From Telluria_A sp040385745 (GTDB taxonomy: Bacteria; Pseudomonadota; Gammaproteobacteria; Burkholderiales; Burkholderiaceae_D), in assembly GCA_040385745.1 (NCBI GenBank), contig JAZKGU010000018.1, positions 112,255-176,254 on the forward strand: a DNA stretch of 64,000 nt, read 5' to 3'. The notes below the pieces were generated by a model. It saw only the letters and a list, made by a program, of their open reading frames with translations. It searched no databases and had not been told where the DNA came from. The position numbers were made by a program, and so were the translations under genes. Shown here one piece after another: positions 48,623 through 57,661 of this stretch; the first letter of the stretch is position 1, and the number at the start of each line of letters is the position of its first letter.

Positions 48623-50017
48623 TTATTCCCAACCGCCGCCGAGCGAACGGATCAGCGCCACCGTGGTCACTGCACGTTCACCCCGCAGCTGGACTGCGTA
48701 GCGTTCGCTGGCGGCCAGGTTGCGCTGGGCGTCGAGCAGATCGAGATAGCTCGAGCGGCCCGCCTGATACAGCTTTTGCGCCAGGTCCGCCGAGCGGCGC
48801 GCCGACACCACGGCAGCGTCGAGCTGCTCGGCCTGACCGGACAGGATGCGCAGGCCAGCCAGATTGTCTTCCACCTCGGCGAACGCCACCAGCACGTTCT
48901 GGCGATAGGCTGCCACCGACTCTTCCAGCACCGCTTCGCTACGCGCCACATTGTTCTTGTTACGGCCGCCATCGAAAATTGGGGCCGACAGCAACGCGCC
49001 CAGCACCCAGGAACGCGCACTCCACTTGAACAGATTGCTCACGCCGGACGACTCGGTTCCGAGGCCACCGGTAAGCGACAGCGCCGGGAACATGGCGGCG
49101 CGCGCCACGCCGATACGCTCGTTGGATGCCTCCATCGCGCGCTGCGCAGCGCTGATGTCGGGGCGGCGCTCAAGCAGCATCGAAGGGACGCCCGGTGGCA
49201 CCACCGGCAACGCCAGCCTGTCTTCCAGGGGACTGGCGGCTGCGTTGAACATGGCAGCGGGCTTGCCCAGCAAAACCGCCAGAGCATTCTCGTTGCGCAC
49301 GCGCTGACGCTGCAGCCCGATCGCTTCGGCCCTGGCCGCAGCCAGTTCGGTACGGGCCCGAGCCAGATCGAATTCGCCGATGTCGCCATTGTCGTAGCGG
49401 CTCTGGTTGACCTTCACGCTTTGCGCGCGCAGATCGACGGTGCGCGCCAGCGTGGCCAGCTCGGCGTCGGTTTCGCGCAGACGGAAATAAGTTTGCGCCA
49501 CATCGGCCTGCAGGGACAGAAGTACCGATTTGTAAGTGGCATCAGCCGCGGCGGCATCGGCCTGGGCCGCGTTGACGCTGGCGCCAACCCGGCCGAACAG
49601 ATCGATCTCGTAGCTGGCCGACAGCCTGGCCTGGTACGAGCGCACTTGCGGCACGCCCTCGGCGCCGCTACGCTGCGCGCCCAGCCCCACGCCCAATTGC
49701 GGGGTACGGTCGGCCTCCGCAATCCCGGCCAGCGCCCTCGCCTGCCTGACCCGGGCGGCAGCGCCGGCCAGGCTGGCATTGGCCCTGGTGGCTTCATCGA
49801 TCAGTGCCGTGAGGGCCGGGTCGTTAAAGGCCAGCCACCATTGGCCGCGCGCCTGGCGTTCGGCCGGCTGGGCGGTTTTCCAGGTGGTGCCATCGGCAGC
49901 TTCCTTGAAGGCCGATGGCATGGCCACTTGTGGCTGCACCAGGGCCGGTGTGGTGCTGCAAGCTACCAGCAATAGTGCGGCGAGCAGCGGTGCTATGCGT
50001 TGAGCGAGCTTGTTCAT
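48623..50017 (-). CDS. Outer membrane lipoprotein of RND efflux (NodT/OprM type)
   Basis: This 464-residue TolC-like channel lipoprotein has the lipobox LLLVACS at residues 16-22 and two OEP repeats: WWLAFNDPALTALIDEATRANASL, SYEIDLFGRVGAS, and LLERRPDISAAQRAMEASNERIGVARAAMFPALSLTG split over two helices. It completes the tripartite pump. The ATG overlaps the permease stop as TAATG. Its 3' end lies 3 bases from the convergent PEP-CTERM gene. Confidence 0.94.
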   Translation of the reverse strand: MNKLAQRIAPLLAALLLVACSTTPALVQPQVAMPSAFKEAADGTTWKTAQPAERQARGQWWLAFNDPALTALIDEATRANASLAGAAARVRQARALAGIAEADRTPQLGVGLGAQRSGAEGVPQVRSYQARLSASYEIDLFGRVGASVNAAQADAAAADATYKSVLLSLQADVAQTYFRLRETDAELATLARTVDLRAQSVKVNQSRYDNGDIGEFDLARARTELAAARAEAIGLQRQRVRNENALAVLLGKPAAMFNAAASPLEDRLALPVVPPGVPSMLLERRPDISAAQRAMEASNERIGVARAAMFPALSLTGGLGTESSGVSNLFKWSARSWVLGALLSAPIFDGGRNKNNVARSEAVLEESVAAYRQNVLVAFAEVEDNLAGLRILSGQAEQLDAAVVSARRSADLAQKLYQAGRSSYLDLLDAQRNLAASERYAVQLRGERAVTTVALIRSLGGGWE

Positions 50018-53000
50018 TACACAGCTCCTTCCATGGTCAGATTGGCAGGCGCGCTGGCCTTTTTATCGAGTTTGCGGGCAAAGGTGCGCAGCAAAACGTA
50101 GAACACCGGCGTCAGGAACAGGCCGAAGAAAGTCACGCCCAGCATGCCGCCGAATACTGCAACACCCATGGCGTGGCGCATCTCGGCGCCGGCGCCGCTG
50201 GAAAACACCAGTGGCACCACACCCATGATAAAGGCGATCGAGGTCATCAAAATTGGACGCAGGCGCAGACGGCAGGCTTCCAGTGCAGCTTCGACGACGC
50301 TGCGGCCATGGTCCTCGAGTTCGCGCGCAAATTCGACAATCAGGATAGCGTTCTTGGAGGCCAGCCCCACCAGCACGAATAGCGCGATCTGGGTGAAGAT
50401 GTTGTTGTCGCCGCCGGTGAGCTTGACGCCGACCAGGGCGCACAGGATCGACATTGGCACGATCAGGATCACGGCCAGCGGCAGGGTCCAGCTTTCGTAC
50501 TGCGCGGCCAGCACCAGGAACACCAGCAGCACGCACAGCGGGAATACCAGCATCATGGTGTTACCGGACAAAATCTCCTGGTAGGTCAGGTCGGTCCACT
50601 CGAAGGACACGCCCTTGGGCAGCACTTCGCGGGCGATTTTTTCCAGCGCAGCCTGGGCCTGGCCGGACGATACGCCGGGCGCGGCGCCGCCATTGATCTC
50701 GGCGGCCACGTAGCCGTTGTAACGCTGCACGCGGTCCGGACCATAGCTGTCGCTCACGCGCATCAGCGACGACAGCGGAATCATTTCACCCTTGTCGCTG
50801 CGGACCTTGAGTTGCGCGATCTGGTCAGCGTGCGAGCGGAACTGGGCATCGGCCTGCACCCGCACCTGGTAGGTGCGGCCAAACTGGTTGAAGTCGTTCA
50901 CATACAGCGAACCGAGATTGATCTGCAAGGTCTGGTAGATGCTCGCCAGCGGCACGCCGAGCTGCTTGGCCTTGACCCGGTCCACATCGGCAAACAGCTG
51001 CGGCACGTTGATCTGGAAGCCGGAGAACACGCCGGCCAGCTGCGGATCCTGCCATGTCTTGCCCTGCAATGCCTGCACCGCCTTGTACAACTCGTCGTAG
51101 CCGACGTTAGCGCGGTCTTCCACCATCATCTTGAAGCCACCGATAGTACCGAGGCCGTTGACTGGCGGCGGCGGGAACACCATGATGAAGGCGTCCTGAA
51201 TGGTGCCGAGGCGCTTGTTGATTTCAGCGGCGATCTCGGGGCCGGACTGGCCCTTGCCGGTGCGCTGGTCGAAAGGCTTGAGCGAGGTAAACACGATGCC
51301 GGCATTGGGAGCATTGGTAAAACCGTTGATCGACAGGCCAGGGAACGCAATCGACGACTCCACGCCGGGGACCTTGGAGGCGATATCGGACATGCGGCGG
51401 ATCACAGCTTCGGTGCGGTCGAGCGAGGCGGCATCGGGCAGCTGGGCAAAGCCCACCAGGTACTGCTTGTCCTGCGCCGGGACGAAACCGCTCGGGACCA
51501 CCTTGAACATGAACAGCGCGGCCAGCGCCAGCACGGCGTACACCGCGACGGCGATGCCCTTGCGCTTGAGGACGCCATTAACGCCGCTTTCATAGCGGGT
51601 CGAAGCGCGCCCGAAAAAGCGGTTGAACCAGCCGAAGAAAGGACCAAAAGCCTTGTCCATGCCACGTGTGAGCGCATCTTTGGGAGCGTCGTGCGGCTTG
51701 AGCAGCGCGGCGGCCAGAGCCGGTGACAGGGTCAGCGAGCTAAATGCCGAGATTACTGTCGAAATGGCGATGGTGAGTGCGAACTGGCGGTAGAACTGAC
51801 CCGACAGGCCCGAGACGAAGGCAATCGGCACGAACACGGCGCACAGCACGAGGGCGATGGCGATGATTGGGCCAGACACTTCCTTCATGGCCTGGATGGT
51901 GGCCTCGCGCGGGGTCTTGCCATTCTCGATATTGCGCTCGACGTTCTCCACCACCACGATGGCGTCATCGACCACGATGCCGATTGCCAGCACCAGGCCA
52001 AACAGCGACAGCGTGTTGATCGAAAAGCCGAATGCCAGCATCACCGCGAAGGTGCCGATGATCGATACCGGCACTGCAACGAGCGGAATGATCGAGGCGC
52101 GCCAGGTCTGCAGGAAGATGATCACTACCAGCACCACCAGCGCGACAGCTTCGAGCAGCGTGGTAATGACGGCGCGGATCGATTCACGCACGAACTGGGT
52201 CGGATCGTAGACGACGCTGTAGTCGACGCCTTCCGGGAAGTCTTTCTTCAGTTCGGCCATCTTGGCGCGCACGTCGGCCGAGAGCTGCAGGGCATTGGCG
52301 TTGGGCGCTTCAAAGATCGGAATGGCGGCGGCGGATTTGTTGTTCAGGAGCGAACGCAGCGAATACGAGTTCGAACCCAGTTCCAGGCGCGCCACATCGC
52401 GCAGGTGCGTGATGGCGCCGTCGCTACCAGTGCGCACGATGATGTTGCCGAATTCTTCGACGGTAGTCAGGCGGCCCTGAGTATTGACCGTCATCTGGAA
52501 GTCCGCATCCTTCGATGGCGAAGCGCCCACCACACCGGCGGCCACCTGCACGTTTTGCTCGCGCACTGCCGCTACCACGTCGGGCGCGGTCAGGCCGCGC
52601 GCCGCCACTTTTTGCGGATCGAGCCAGACCCGCATGGCATAGTCGCCGGCGCCGAACAGCTGCACCTCGCCCATGCCCGGGATACGGGCCAGCTGGTCCT
52701 TCACGTTCAGCACTGCGTAATTGCGCAGGTACACGTCGTCATAGCGGCCGTTAGGCGAGACCAGGTGCACCACCATGGTCAGGTTGGGCGAGCTCTTGAC
52801 CGCGGTCACGCCGATCTGGCGCACTTCTTCGGGCAGGCGCGGCAAAGCGCGCTGGATGCGGTTTTGCACCTGCGACTCGGCCTGCTCCACATTGGTGCCG
52901 ACCTTGAAGGTGACGGTCAGCGCCAGCGAGCCGTCCGAGGTCGATTGCGACGACATGTAGAGCATGTTTTCGGTGCCGTTGATCTGCTCTTCGAGCGGCG

Positions 53001-53193
53001 CGGCCACGGTTTCGGCAATCACCTTGGGGTTGGCGCCCGGGTACTGGGCACGCACCACCACCGAGGGCGGGACCACGTCCGGATATTCGGAGATCGGCAG
53101 TGCGAAAATCGACAGCAGGCCGGCGACAAAAATGATGATCGACAGGACCGCCGCGAAGATCGGCCGGTCGATGAAAAATCGGGAGAAGTTCAT
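50017..53193 (-). CDS. RND multidrug efflux permease (HAE1 family)
   Basis: This 1058-residue AcrB-type proton antiporter has 12 helices. It begins FSRFFIDRPIFAAVLSIIIFVAGL, and the proton-relay aspartates lie in GIVVDDAIVVVENVERN of helix 4. Large periplasmic loops follow helices 1 and 7. It captures amphiphilic compounds from the periplasm or membrane and exports them through the outer membrane channel. It sits three bases after the adaptor gene and overlaps the channel gene, giving the usual adaptor-permease-channel order. Confidence 0.96.
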   Translation of the reverse strand: MNFSRFFIDRPIFAAVLSIIIFVAGLLSIFALPISEYPDVVPPSVVVRAQYPGANPKVIAETVAAPLEEQINGTENMLYMSSQSTSDGSLALTVTFKVGTNVEQAESQVQNRIQRALPRLPEEVRQIGVTAVKSSPNLTMVVHLVSPNGRYDDVYLRNYAVLNVKDQLARIPGMGEVQLFGAGDYAMRVWLDPQKVAARGLTAPDVVAAVREQNVQVAAGVVGASPSKDADFQMTVNTQGRLTTVEEFGNIIVRTGSDGAITHLRDVARLELGSNSYSLRSLLNNKSAAAIPIFEAPNANALQLSADVRAKMAELKKDFPEGVDYSVVYDPTQFVRESIRAVITTLLEAVALVVLVVIIFLQTWRASIIPLVAVPVSIIGTFAVMLAFGFSINTLSLFGLVLAIGIVVDDAIVVVENVERNIENGKTPREATIQAMKEVSGPIIAIALVLCAVFVPIAFVSGLSGQFYRQFALTIAISTVISAFSSLTLSPALAAALLKPHDAPKDALTRGMDKAFGPFFGWFNRFFGRASTRYESGVNGVLKRKGIAVAVYAVLALAALFMFKVVPSGFVPAQDKQYLVGFAQLPDAASLDRTEAVIRRMSDIASKVPGVESSIAFPGLSINGFTNAPNAGIVFTSLKPFDQRTGKGQSGPEIAAEINKRLGTIQDAFIMVFPPPPVNGLGTIGGFKMMVEDRANVGYDELYKAVQALQGKTWQDPQLAGVFSGFQINVPQLFADVDRVKAKQLGVPLASIYQTLQINLGSLYVNDFNQFGRTYQVRVQADAQFRSHADQIAQLKVRSDKGEMIPLSSLMRVSDSYGPDRVQRYNGYVAAEINGGAAPGVSSGQAQAALEKIAREVLPKGVSFEWTDLTYQEILSGNTMMLVFPLCVLLVFLVLAAQYESWTLPLAVILIVPMSILCALVGVKLTGGDNNIFTQIALFVLVGLASKNAILIVEFARELEDHGRSVVEAALEACRLRLRPILMTSIAFIMGVVPLVFSSGAGAEMRHAMGVAVFGGMLGVTFFGLFLTPVFYVLLRTFARKLDKKASAPANLTMEGAV

Positions 53194-53196
53194 GGC

Positions 53197-54390
53197 TTAT
53201 TCCTTGGCCTTGGCGCTGGTGGCAGCCAGTTTGATGGTCGACGGCGCCTTGGGATCCATGGCCACCAGTTCGGCCGTCACCGGCGCGCCGGGCTGGACCC
53301 GTTGCAAGCCGTTGACGATGATTTTTTCGCCGGGACGCACGCCGTCACGCACCACGCGCAGGCCCTCGTAAGTGGGGCCCAGCACCACGCTGCGGTACTC
53401 GGCCGTGTTGTCGGCCTTGACCACGTAGACGAACTTGCGGTTCTGGTCGGTGCCGACAGCGCGCTCGCTGATCAGGATGGCCTTGACCTTGGCACTTTCG
53501 CCGCCGCCCAGCTGGACCCGCGCAAACAGGCCAGGCACCAGCAGATTGCTGCTGTTGTCGAAGGTGGCGCGCATGCTCACGCTGCCGGTGCCGGTGTCGA
53601 GCCGGTTGTCGACGAATTCAAGCTTGCCTTCATGCGGAAAACCGGCCTCGTTGGCCAGGCCCACGCGCACGGGTACCGCTTCGCCCTTCTGTGCTACGCG
53701 GCCCACGCGCAGAAAGGTGTCCTCATCGCCGTCGAAGGTGGCGTAGATCGGATTGTTCGATACCACCGAGGTCAGGATCACGGTGCCGTCGACCAGGTTG
53801 CCGGTGGTGACTTCGGCCTTGGATACGCGTCCGCTGATGGGTGCATGCACCCGGGTATAGCCCAGGTTCAGGCGCGCTGCTTCGGAGGAGGCCTGGGCCG
53901 CGCGCACATTGGCGTCGAGCTCCTTGAGACCGGAGGCTTTTTCATCGAACTCGCGCTGGGCGATGGCCTTGTCGGCCAGCAGGCGCTCGGCGCGCGCCAG
54001 TTCCAGCTTGGCCAGGTCGGCGCGCGCACGGGCCGAGGTGGCCGCAGCGTCGGCGCGGTTGGCTTCGGCCTGGAACGGACGCGGATCGATTTCGAACAGC
54101 ACGTCGCCTTTTTTCACCAGGCTGCCCGGCTTGAATTTCACCGCCGTGATGAAGCCATTCACGCGAGTGCGGATATCGACCCGCTCCACCGCTTCGAGTC
54201 GGCCCGAGAATTCCTGGGTTTCCGTGATGCTGCGCTCGATGACAGTTGCAGCGGTAATCGGTGGCCCGGCTGGCGCTGCCGCCGCCGGGGCGCTGTTCGC
54301 CTTGTCGCATCCGGGCAGGACCACCGCGGCCAGTCCGGCCAGCGCAAGTGCGGCCACCATGGAGCTGCGCGTTAGTTTATTGTTTTTCAT
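53197..54390 (-). CDS. RND efflux periplasmic adaptor lipoprotein
   Basis: The product has 397 residues from the ATG at 54390 (AAGGAA precedes); the frame extends to 54597 but without signal peptide character. Lipobox-like VVLPGCDKA anchors it to the inner membrane. The lipoyl and hairpin domains contain RVNGFITAVKFKPGSLVKKGDVLFEIDPRPFQA (split) and LGYTRVHAPISGRVSKAEVTTGNLV, followed by a beta-barrel with VVSNNPIYATFDGDED. The family bridges permease and channel. It is separated from the upstream hydrolase gene by 142 bases that hold a strong hairpin. Confidence 0.94.
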   Translation of the reverse strand: MKNNKLTRSSMVAALALAGLAAVVLPGCDKANSAPAAAAPAGPPITAATVIERSITETQEFSGRLEAVERVDIRTRVNGFITAVKFKPGSLVKKGDVLFEIDPRPFQAEANRADAAATSARARADLAKLELARAERLLADKAIAQREFDEKASGLKELDANVRAAQASSEAARLNLGYTRVHAPISGRVSKAEVTTGNLVDGTVILTSVVSNNPIYATFDGDEDTFLRVGRVAQKGEAVPVRVGLANEAGFPHEGKLEFVDNRLDTGTGSVSMRATFDNSSNLLVPGLFARVQLGGGESAKVKAILISERAVGTDQNRKFVYVVKADNTAEYRSVVLGPTYEGLRVVRDGVRPGEKIIVNGLQRVQPGAPVTAELVAMDPKAPSTIKLAATSAKAKE

Positions 54391-54475
54391 ATCTTTCCTT
54401 TTTGGATTAATTTTGTTAATGCTTGCGGCAAAGCGAGTGCGTTCCTGACAAGCGACAGGCGAACAGGGTCCGTAC

Positions 54476-54503
54476 GCTGCGTCGAGGGAGTCCCCGGCGC
54501 AGC
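54476..54503 (-). other. Strong hairpin inside the RND operon
   Basis: GCTGCGTCGAGG and CCCCGGCGCAGC pair over 12 positions with one mismatch and one wobble, and a 4-base loop. It lies 30 bases after the hydrolase stop and 86 before the adaptor start. No T-run follows on the minus strand, so a role as a processing or partial-termination element is more likely than full termination. Confidence 0.4.
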
Positions 54504-54532
54504 TGCACGGTATTACTGGGAAATCGGGATAG

Positions 54533-55375
54533 CTAGGAAGGCAGTGGCGGTTCGACCAGATTGGTGAGGAAATGGCCAATTTCCTGCAGCGCCGCATGCT
54601 CGCAGGCGCATTCGTTGCGCGCGCTGGCGTCCTGAATCGGGGCTGGCGCCATGCGTTTCATGGTGGCGGTCACGCCAAAGCTCACCAGCTTGGCGCCATA
54701 TTGTTCAGCCTCGTCGCGCAATGGGTCGTCCTCGGCCGAGAGGATCAGTGCCGGCGGCAGGTTGCGCAGGCGGCTCGACTGCAGGGGCGAAGCATACGGA
54801 TGGCTGCGGTCGGCCGCATTGGGCAGGTAACCGCGGTAACTGGCCGCGCAGGTATCGGCCACGCCTGCCGCATTGCTGTCGTGCGCCAGCGCGCGCATCG
54901 AACAGGTGGACAGGCCAGGGTCGAGCATGGGCATGATCAGGATCTGGCCGGCCAGTTCCGGCCCGCCGCGGTCGCGCGCCATCAGGCTGCACACGGCCGC
55001 AAGGTTGGCACCAGCTTCGATGCCGGCCACGATCAGGCGTTTACCGGTCCAGCCCAGTTTGGCCTTGTGTTTCTTGGCCCAGACGATGACGGCGTGGGCG
55101 TCTTCGACCGCCGCCGGGAACGGCTTTTCAGTGGCAAGGGTATAGCGCGAAGCCAGCACCAGTTGCTGCAGCGAGCAGCTGGCCAGGTGGCGCAAGAACT
55201 GGTCGGCGTCGTCCAGATCGCCGCCGACAAAGCCGCCGCTGTGAAAGAACACCACCAGCCCATCGCGCTTTCCGGGACCGCCGCCGGCGTAGAGGCGCGC
55301 CGCCAGCGGACCCTGCGCGCCGCCTACTTCAAGGTCGCGGATATTGAGCTGGATGGGAACAGCGCTGTCGTTCAC
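54533..55375 (-). CDS. Alpha/beta-hydrolase-fold protein lacking catalytic residues
   Basis: This 280-residue protein is related to hormone-sensitive-lipase-type esterases. The oxyanion motif HGGG appears as HSGG (45-48, in VVFFHSGGFVGGD). At the nucleophile elbow, where GDSAGG is expected, it has GIEAGA (118-123), so Ser is replaced by Glu120. AEDDPLRDE keeps the acid position, but the expected C-terminal catalytic His (usually HGF) is missing and reads MAPAPIQDAS. It should not be an esterase and may bind a ligand. The ATG overlaps the 62-residue gene upstream by four bases. Confidence 0.82.
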   Translation of the reverse strand: MNDSAVPIQLNIRDLEVGGAQGPLAARLYAGGGPGKRDGLVVFFHSGGFVGGDLDDADQFLRHLASCSLQQLVLASRYTLATEKPFPAAVEDAHAVIVWAKKHKAKLGWTGKRLIVAGIEAGANLAAVCSLMARDRGGPELAGQILIMPMLDPGLSTCSMRALAHDSNAAGVADTCAASYRGYLPNAADRSHPYASPLQSSRLRNLPPALILSAEDDPLRDEAEQYGAKLVSFGVTATMKRMAPAPIQDASARNECACEHAALQEIGHFLTNLVEPPLPS

Positions 55376-55560
55376 GGCGCGCTCTTTTCCGCCGGGGCGT
55401 CGGCCAGCAGGCCGTCGAACAGGTCATGTGCGAGTGCATCAAAACCGACGCTCTCGGCCTGCGAAACCTGCGGGAACTGGTCCGTATAAGCCGAGCCGAC
55501 CAGCGTCAACACCGCCAGGGCCAGGGTCACGATTCCGACAATTCCATTTTGATAACGCAT
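55372..55560 (-). CDS. Small exported or membrane-anchored protein (62 aa)
   Basis: The start has a near-perfect AGGAGG site. An N-terminal hydrophobic helix (GIVGIVTLALAVLTLVGSAY) is followed by an acidic, 40-residue tail (FDALAHDLFDGLLADAPAE). It heads the RND operon and overlaps the hydrolase-like gene by four bases. I recognise no domain. It could be a small partner of the pump or of the hydrolase-like protein. Confidence 0.7.
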   Translation of the reverse strand: MRYQNGIVGIVTLALAVLTLVGSAYTDQFPQVSQAESVGFDALAHDLFDGLLADAPAEKSAP

Positions 55561-55692
55561 TTGAGACCTCCTGTACTTCGCTTCATGCCCACATCTTTTG
55601 ATGCAGTACGCTCACTATAAACTTGATCTACAATCTGATAAATAGTGCAAGTACGAATTGATTGTTCAGGAATTCGAACAATAGGAATGTTC

Positions 55693-56610
55693 ATGAATAA
55701 ACTACAAGCGATGGAAGTATTCGTGCAGGTTGTCGACGCTGGCGGCTTTTCACGCGCCGCGGAAAACATGCAGCTGCCCAAGGCCACCGTTTCGACCCTG
55801 GTCCAGGGGCTCGAGCAGGCCCTGACAGTCAAGCTGCTGCACCGCACCACGCGCCAGGTTAGCGTGACCTCCGACGGCGCCGCCTACTACGAGCGTTGCC
55901 TGCGCATTCTGGCCGACGTGCGCGAAGCCGAGGAAGCACTGTCAACCAACCGCGCCTCGCCCAGCGGCCGCCTGCGGGTGGATGTATCGACCGGCATCGC
56001 CAACGACATCATCATTCCAGCCCTCCCCGGATTTTTCGAGCGCTACCCCGATATCCGGCTTGACCTGGGCTGCAGCGACCGGCCGGTGGACCTGATCGAG
56101 GAAGGCGTCGATTGCGCCATTCGCGGCGGCGCCCTGCCCGATTCGGCCCTGATCGCGCGCCGCGTCGGCGTGCTCAATTTCGTCGTTGCCGCAGCGCCCG
56201 GCTACCTTGCCAAACATGGGCGGCCGGGCCATCCCAACGATCTGCTGAACCACCGCTGCATCAATTATTTTTCATCCAAGACTGGCAAGACCTTCGACTG
56301 GGACTTCGAGCGCGACGGTGAAATCATCAAGCTGCCGGTGCCAGCCTGCCTGGCCGTGAACGATTCAGTGGCGATGAAAACTGCAGGCTTGCACGGCCTC
56401 GGTCTGATGCTCATGTCGAGCTTTCATGCCGAGCCGCTGGTGGCGGCCGGGCAGCTGGAAGTGGTGCTCCACGACTGGATGAGCGAAACATTGCCGATCA
56501 ATGTGGTGTATCCGCAGAACCGCCATCTATCGGCCAAGGTGCGGGTATTTGTCGAGTGGGTGGCCGACCTGTTCATGGAACAGCCACTGCTTCAACTAGC
56601 AAAGGCCTGA
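55693..56610 (+). CDS. LysR-type regulator divergent from the RND operon
   Basis: The product has 305 residues from the ATG at 55693 (AGGA at six bases); an ATG two codons earlier and a longer frame from 55645 are less likely. The helix-turn-helix is GGFSRAAENMQLPKATVSTL, followed by VKLLHRTTRQVSVTSDG. The effector domain includes RASPSGRLRVDVST and GVDCAIRGGALPDSAL. Its position divergent from the operon 55560-48623 makes it the likely regulator of the pump. One base downstream starts a 2-hydroxyacid dehydrogenase gene. Confidence 0.92.
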   Translation: MNKLQAMEVFVQVVDAGGFSRAAENMQLPKATVSTLVQGLEQALTVKLLHRTTRQVSVTSDGAAYYERCLRILADVREAEEALSTNRASPSGRLRVDVSTGIANDIIIPALPGFFERYPDIRLDLGCSDRPVDLIEEGVDCAIRGGALPDSALIARRVGVLNFVVAAAPGYLAKHGRPGHPNDLLNHRCINYFSSKTGKTFDWDFERDGEIIKLPVPACLAVNDSVAMKTAGLHGLGLMLMSSFHAEPLVAAGQLEVVLHDWMSETLPINVVYPQNRHLSAKVRVFVEWVADLFMEQPLLQLAKA

Positions 56611-56611
56611 T

Positions 56612-57562
56612 ATGCACAACATCGTTTTCCTCGATCGCGACAGCCTCCTGGCGCAGGTGCGCCGCCCCGCCTTTGCGCACCACTGGAGCGAGTATCCGGC
56701 CACCGAGCCGGCCCAGGTAACTGAGCGTCTGCGCGATGCCACCATTGCCATTACCAACAAGGTGCGTCTGGGCGCGGCCGATATCGCCGCTCTGCCCCAG
56801 CTGCGCATGGTGGCCATCTGCGCCACCGGCGCCGACAATGTGGACCTGGAAGCCTGCCGCGCGCGCGGCATTGTGGTGTCGAACATCCGCGATTATTCGC
56901 TTGTCTCGGTGCCCGAGCATGTGTTCGCGCTGATCCTCGGCCTGCGGCGCCAGCTGCGCGCCTACATGGCCGATGTGGAGGCTGGTCGCTGGCAGCAATC
57001 TCCCCGTTTCTGCCTGCTCGATCATCCCATCGCCGACCTGGCCGGCAGCCGCCTGGGCATCGTCGGCTACGGCGCGCTGGGACGCAAGGTGGCGACACTG
57101 GCGCGCGCCTTCGGCATGGAGGTGGTGGTCAGCACACGCAGTGCGCTGGGCGCAGACGACACTGATGTAAAGGCCATGCAGCTTGACGAACTGCTGGCCA
57201 GCTGCGACGTGGTGAGCCTGCACCTGCCGCTCACCGACAAAACGCGCAATTTGATCGGCGCGGCCGAACTGGCATGCATGAAGCGCGGCGCGCTCCTGAT
57301 CAATACCGCGCGCGGCGGGCTGGTCGACGAAGCTGCACTGGCCGAGGCCTTGCGCCGAGGGGCCATCGGCGGGGCCGGGTTCGACGTTCTGAGCAAGGAG
57401 CCTCCACTGGCCGACAATCCGCTGCTCGCCCTGCGCCTGCCCAACTTCATCCTCACGCCGCACGTGGCCTGGGCCAGCGCCGGCGCGATGCAGAACCTGG
57501 CTGATCGGCTCATCGACAACATCGAAGCCTTCAATGTTGGCAAACCTGTCAACAATTTATAG
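56612..57562 (+). CDS. D-2-hydroxyacid dehydrogenase (glycerate dehydrogenase-like)
   Basis: This 316-residue NAD(P)-dependent enzyme has the Rossmann motif GIVGYGALGRKVA, followed by the catalytic Arg in NTARGGLVDE, a Glu in VLSKEPP and His in LTPHVAWAS. It resembles HprA/glycerate or hydroxypyruvate reductases. It begins one base after the LysR stop, so the two are co-transcribed. It reduces 2-oxoacids to D-2-hydroxyacids in the cytosol; the preferred substrate cannot be told. Confidence 0.92.
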   Translation: MHNIVFLDRDSLLAQVRRPAFAHHWSEYPATEPAQVTERLRDATIAITNKVRLGAADIAALPQLRMVAICATGADNVDLEACRARGIVVSNIRDYSLVSVPEHVFALILGLRRQLRAYMADVEAGRWQQSPRFCLLDHPIADLAGSRLGIVGYGALGRKVATLARAFGMEVVVSTRSALGADDTDVKAMQLDELLASCDVVSLHLPLTDKTRNLIGAAELACMKRGALLINTARGGLVDEAALAEALRRGAIGGAGFDVLSKEPPLADNPLLALRLPNFILTPHVAWASAGAMQNLADRLIDNIEAFNVGKPVNNL

Positions 57563-57661
57563 ACAATTTTGCGACAAAGGCCTGTATAAGTTACGTATGA
57601 TACACGCCTGGTTATTGCTATAAGCCAATAGCCGCCCCCCCATACAAACTTCAGGATGACC

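Noticed and set aside
52405..54375. 656-codon open frame on the plus strand
   Set aside because: It is antisense to the RND permease and adaptor, which have full family matches. Its composition is that of a mirror frame.
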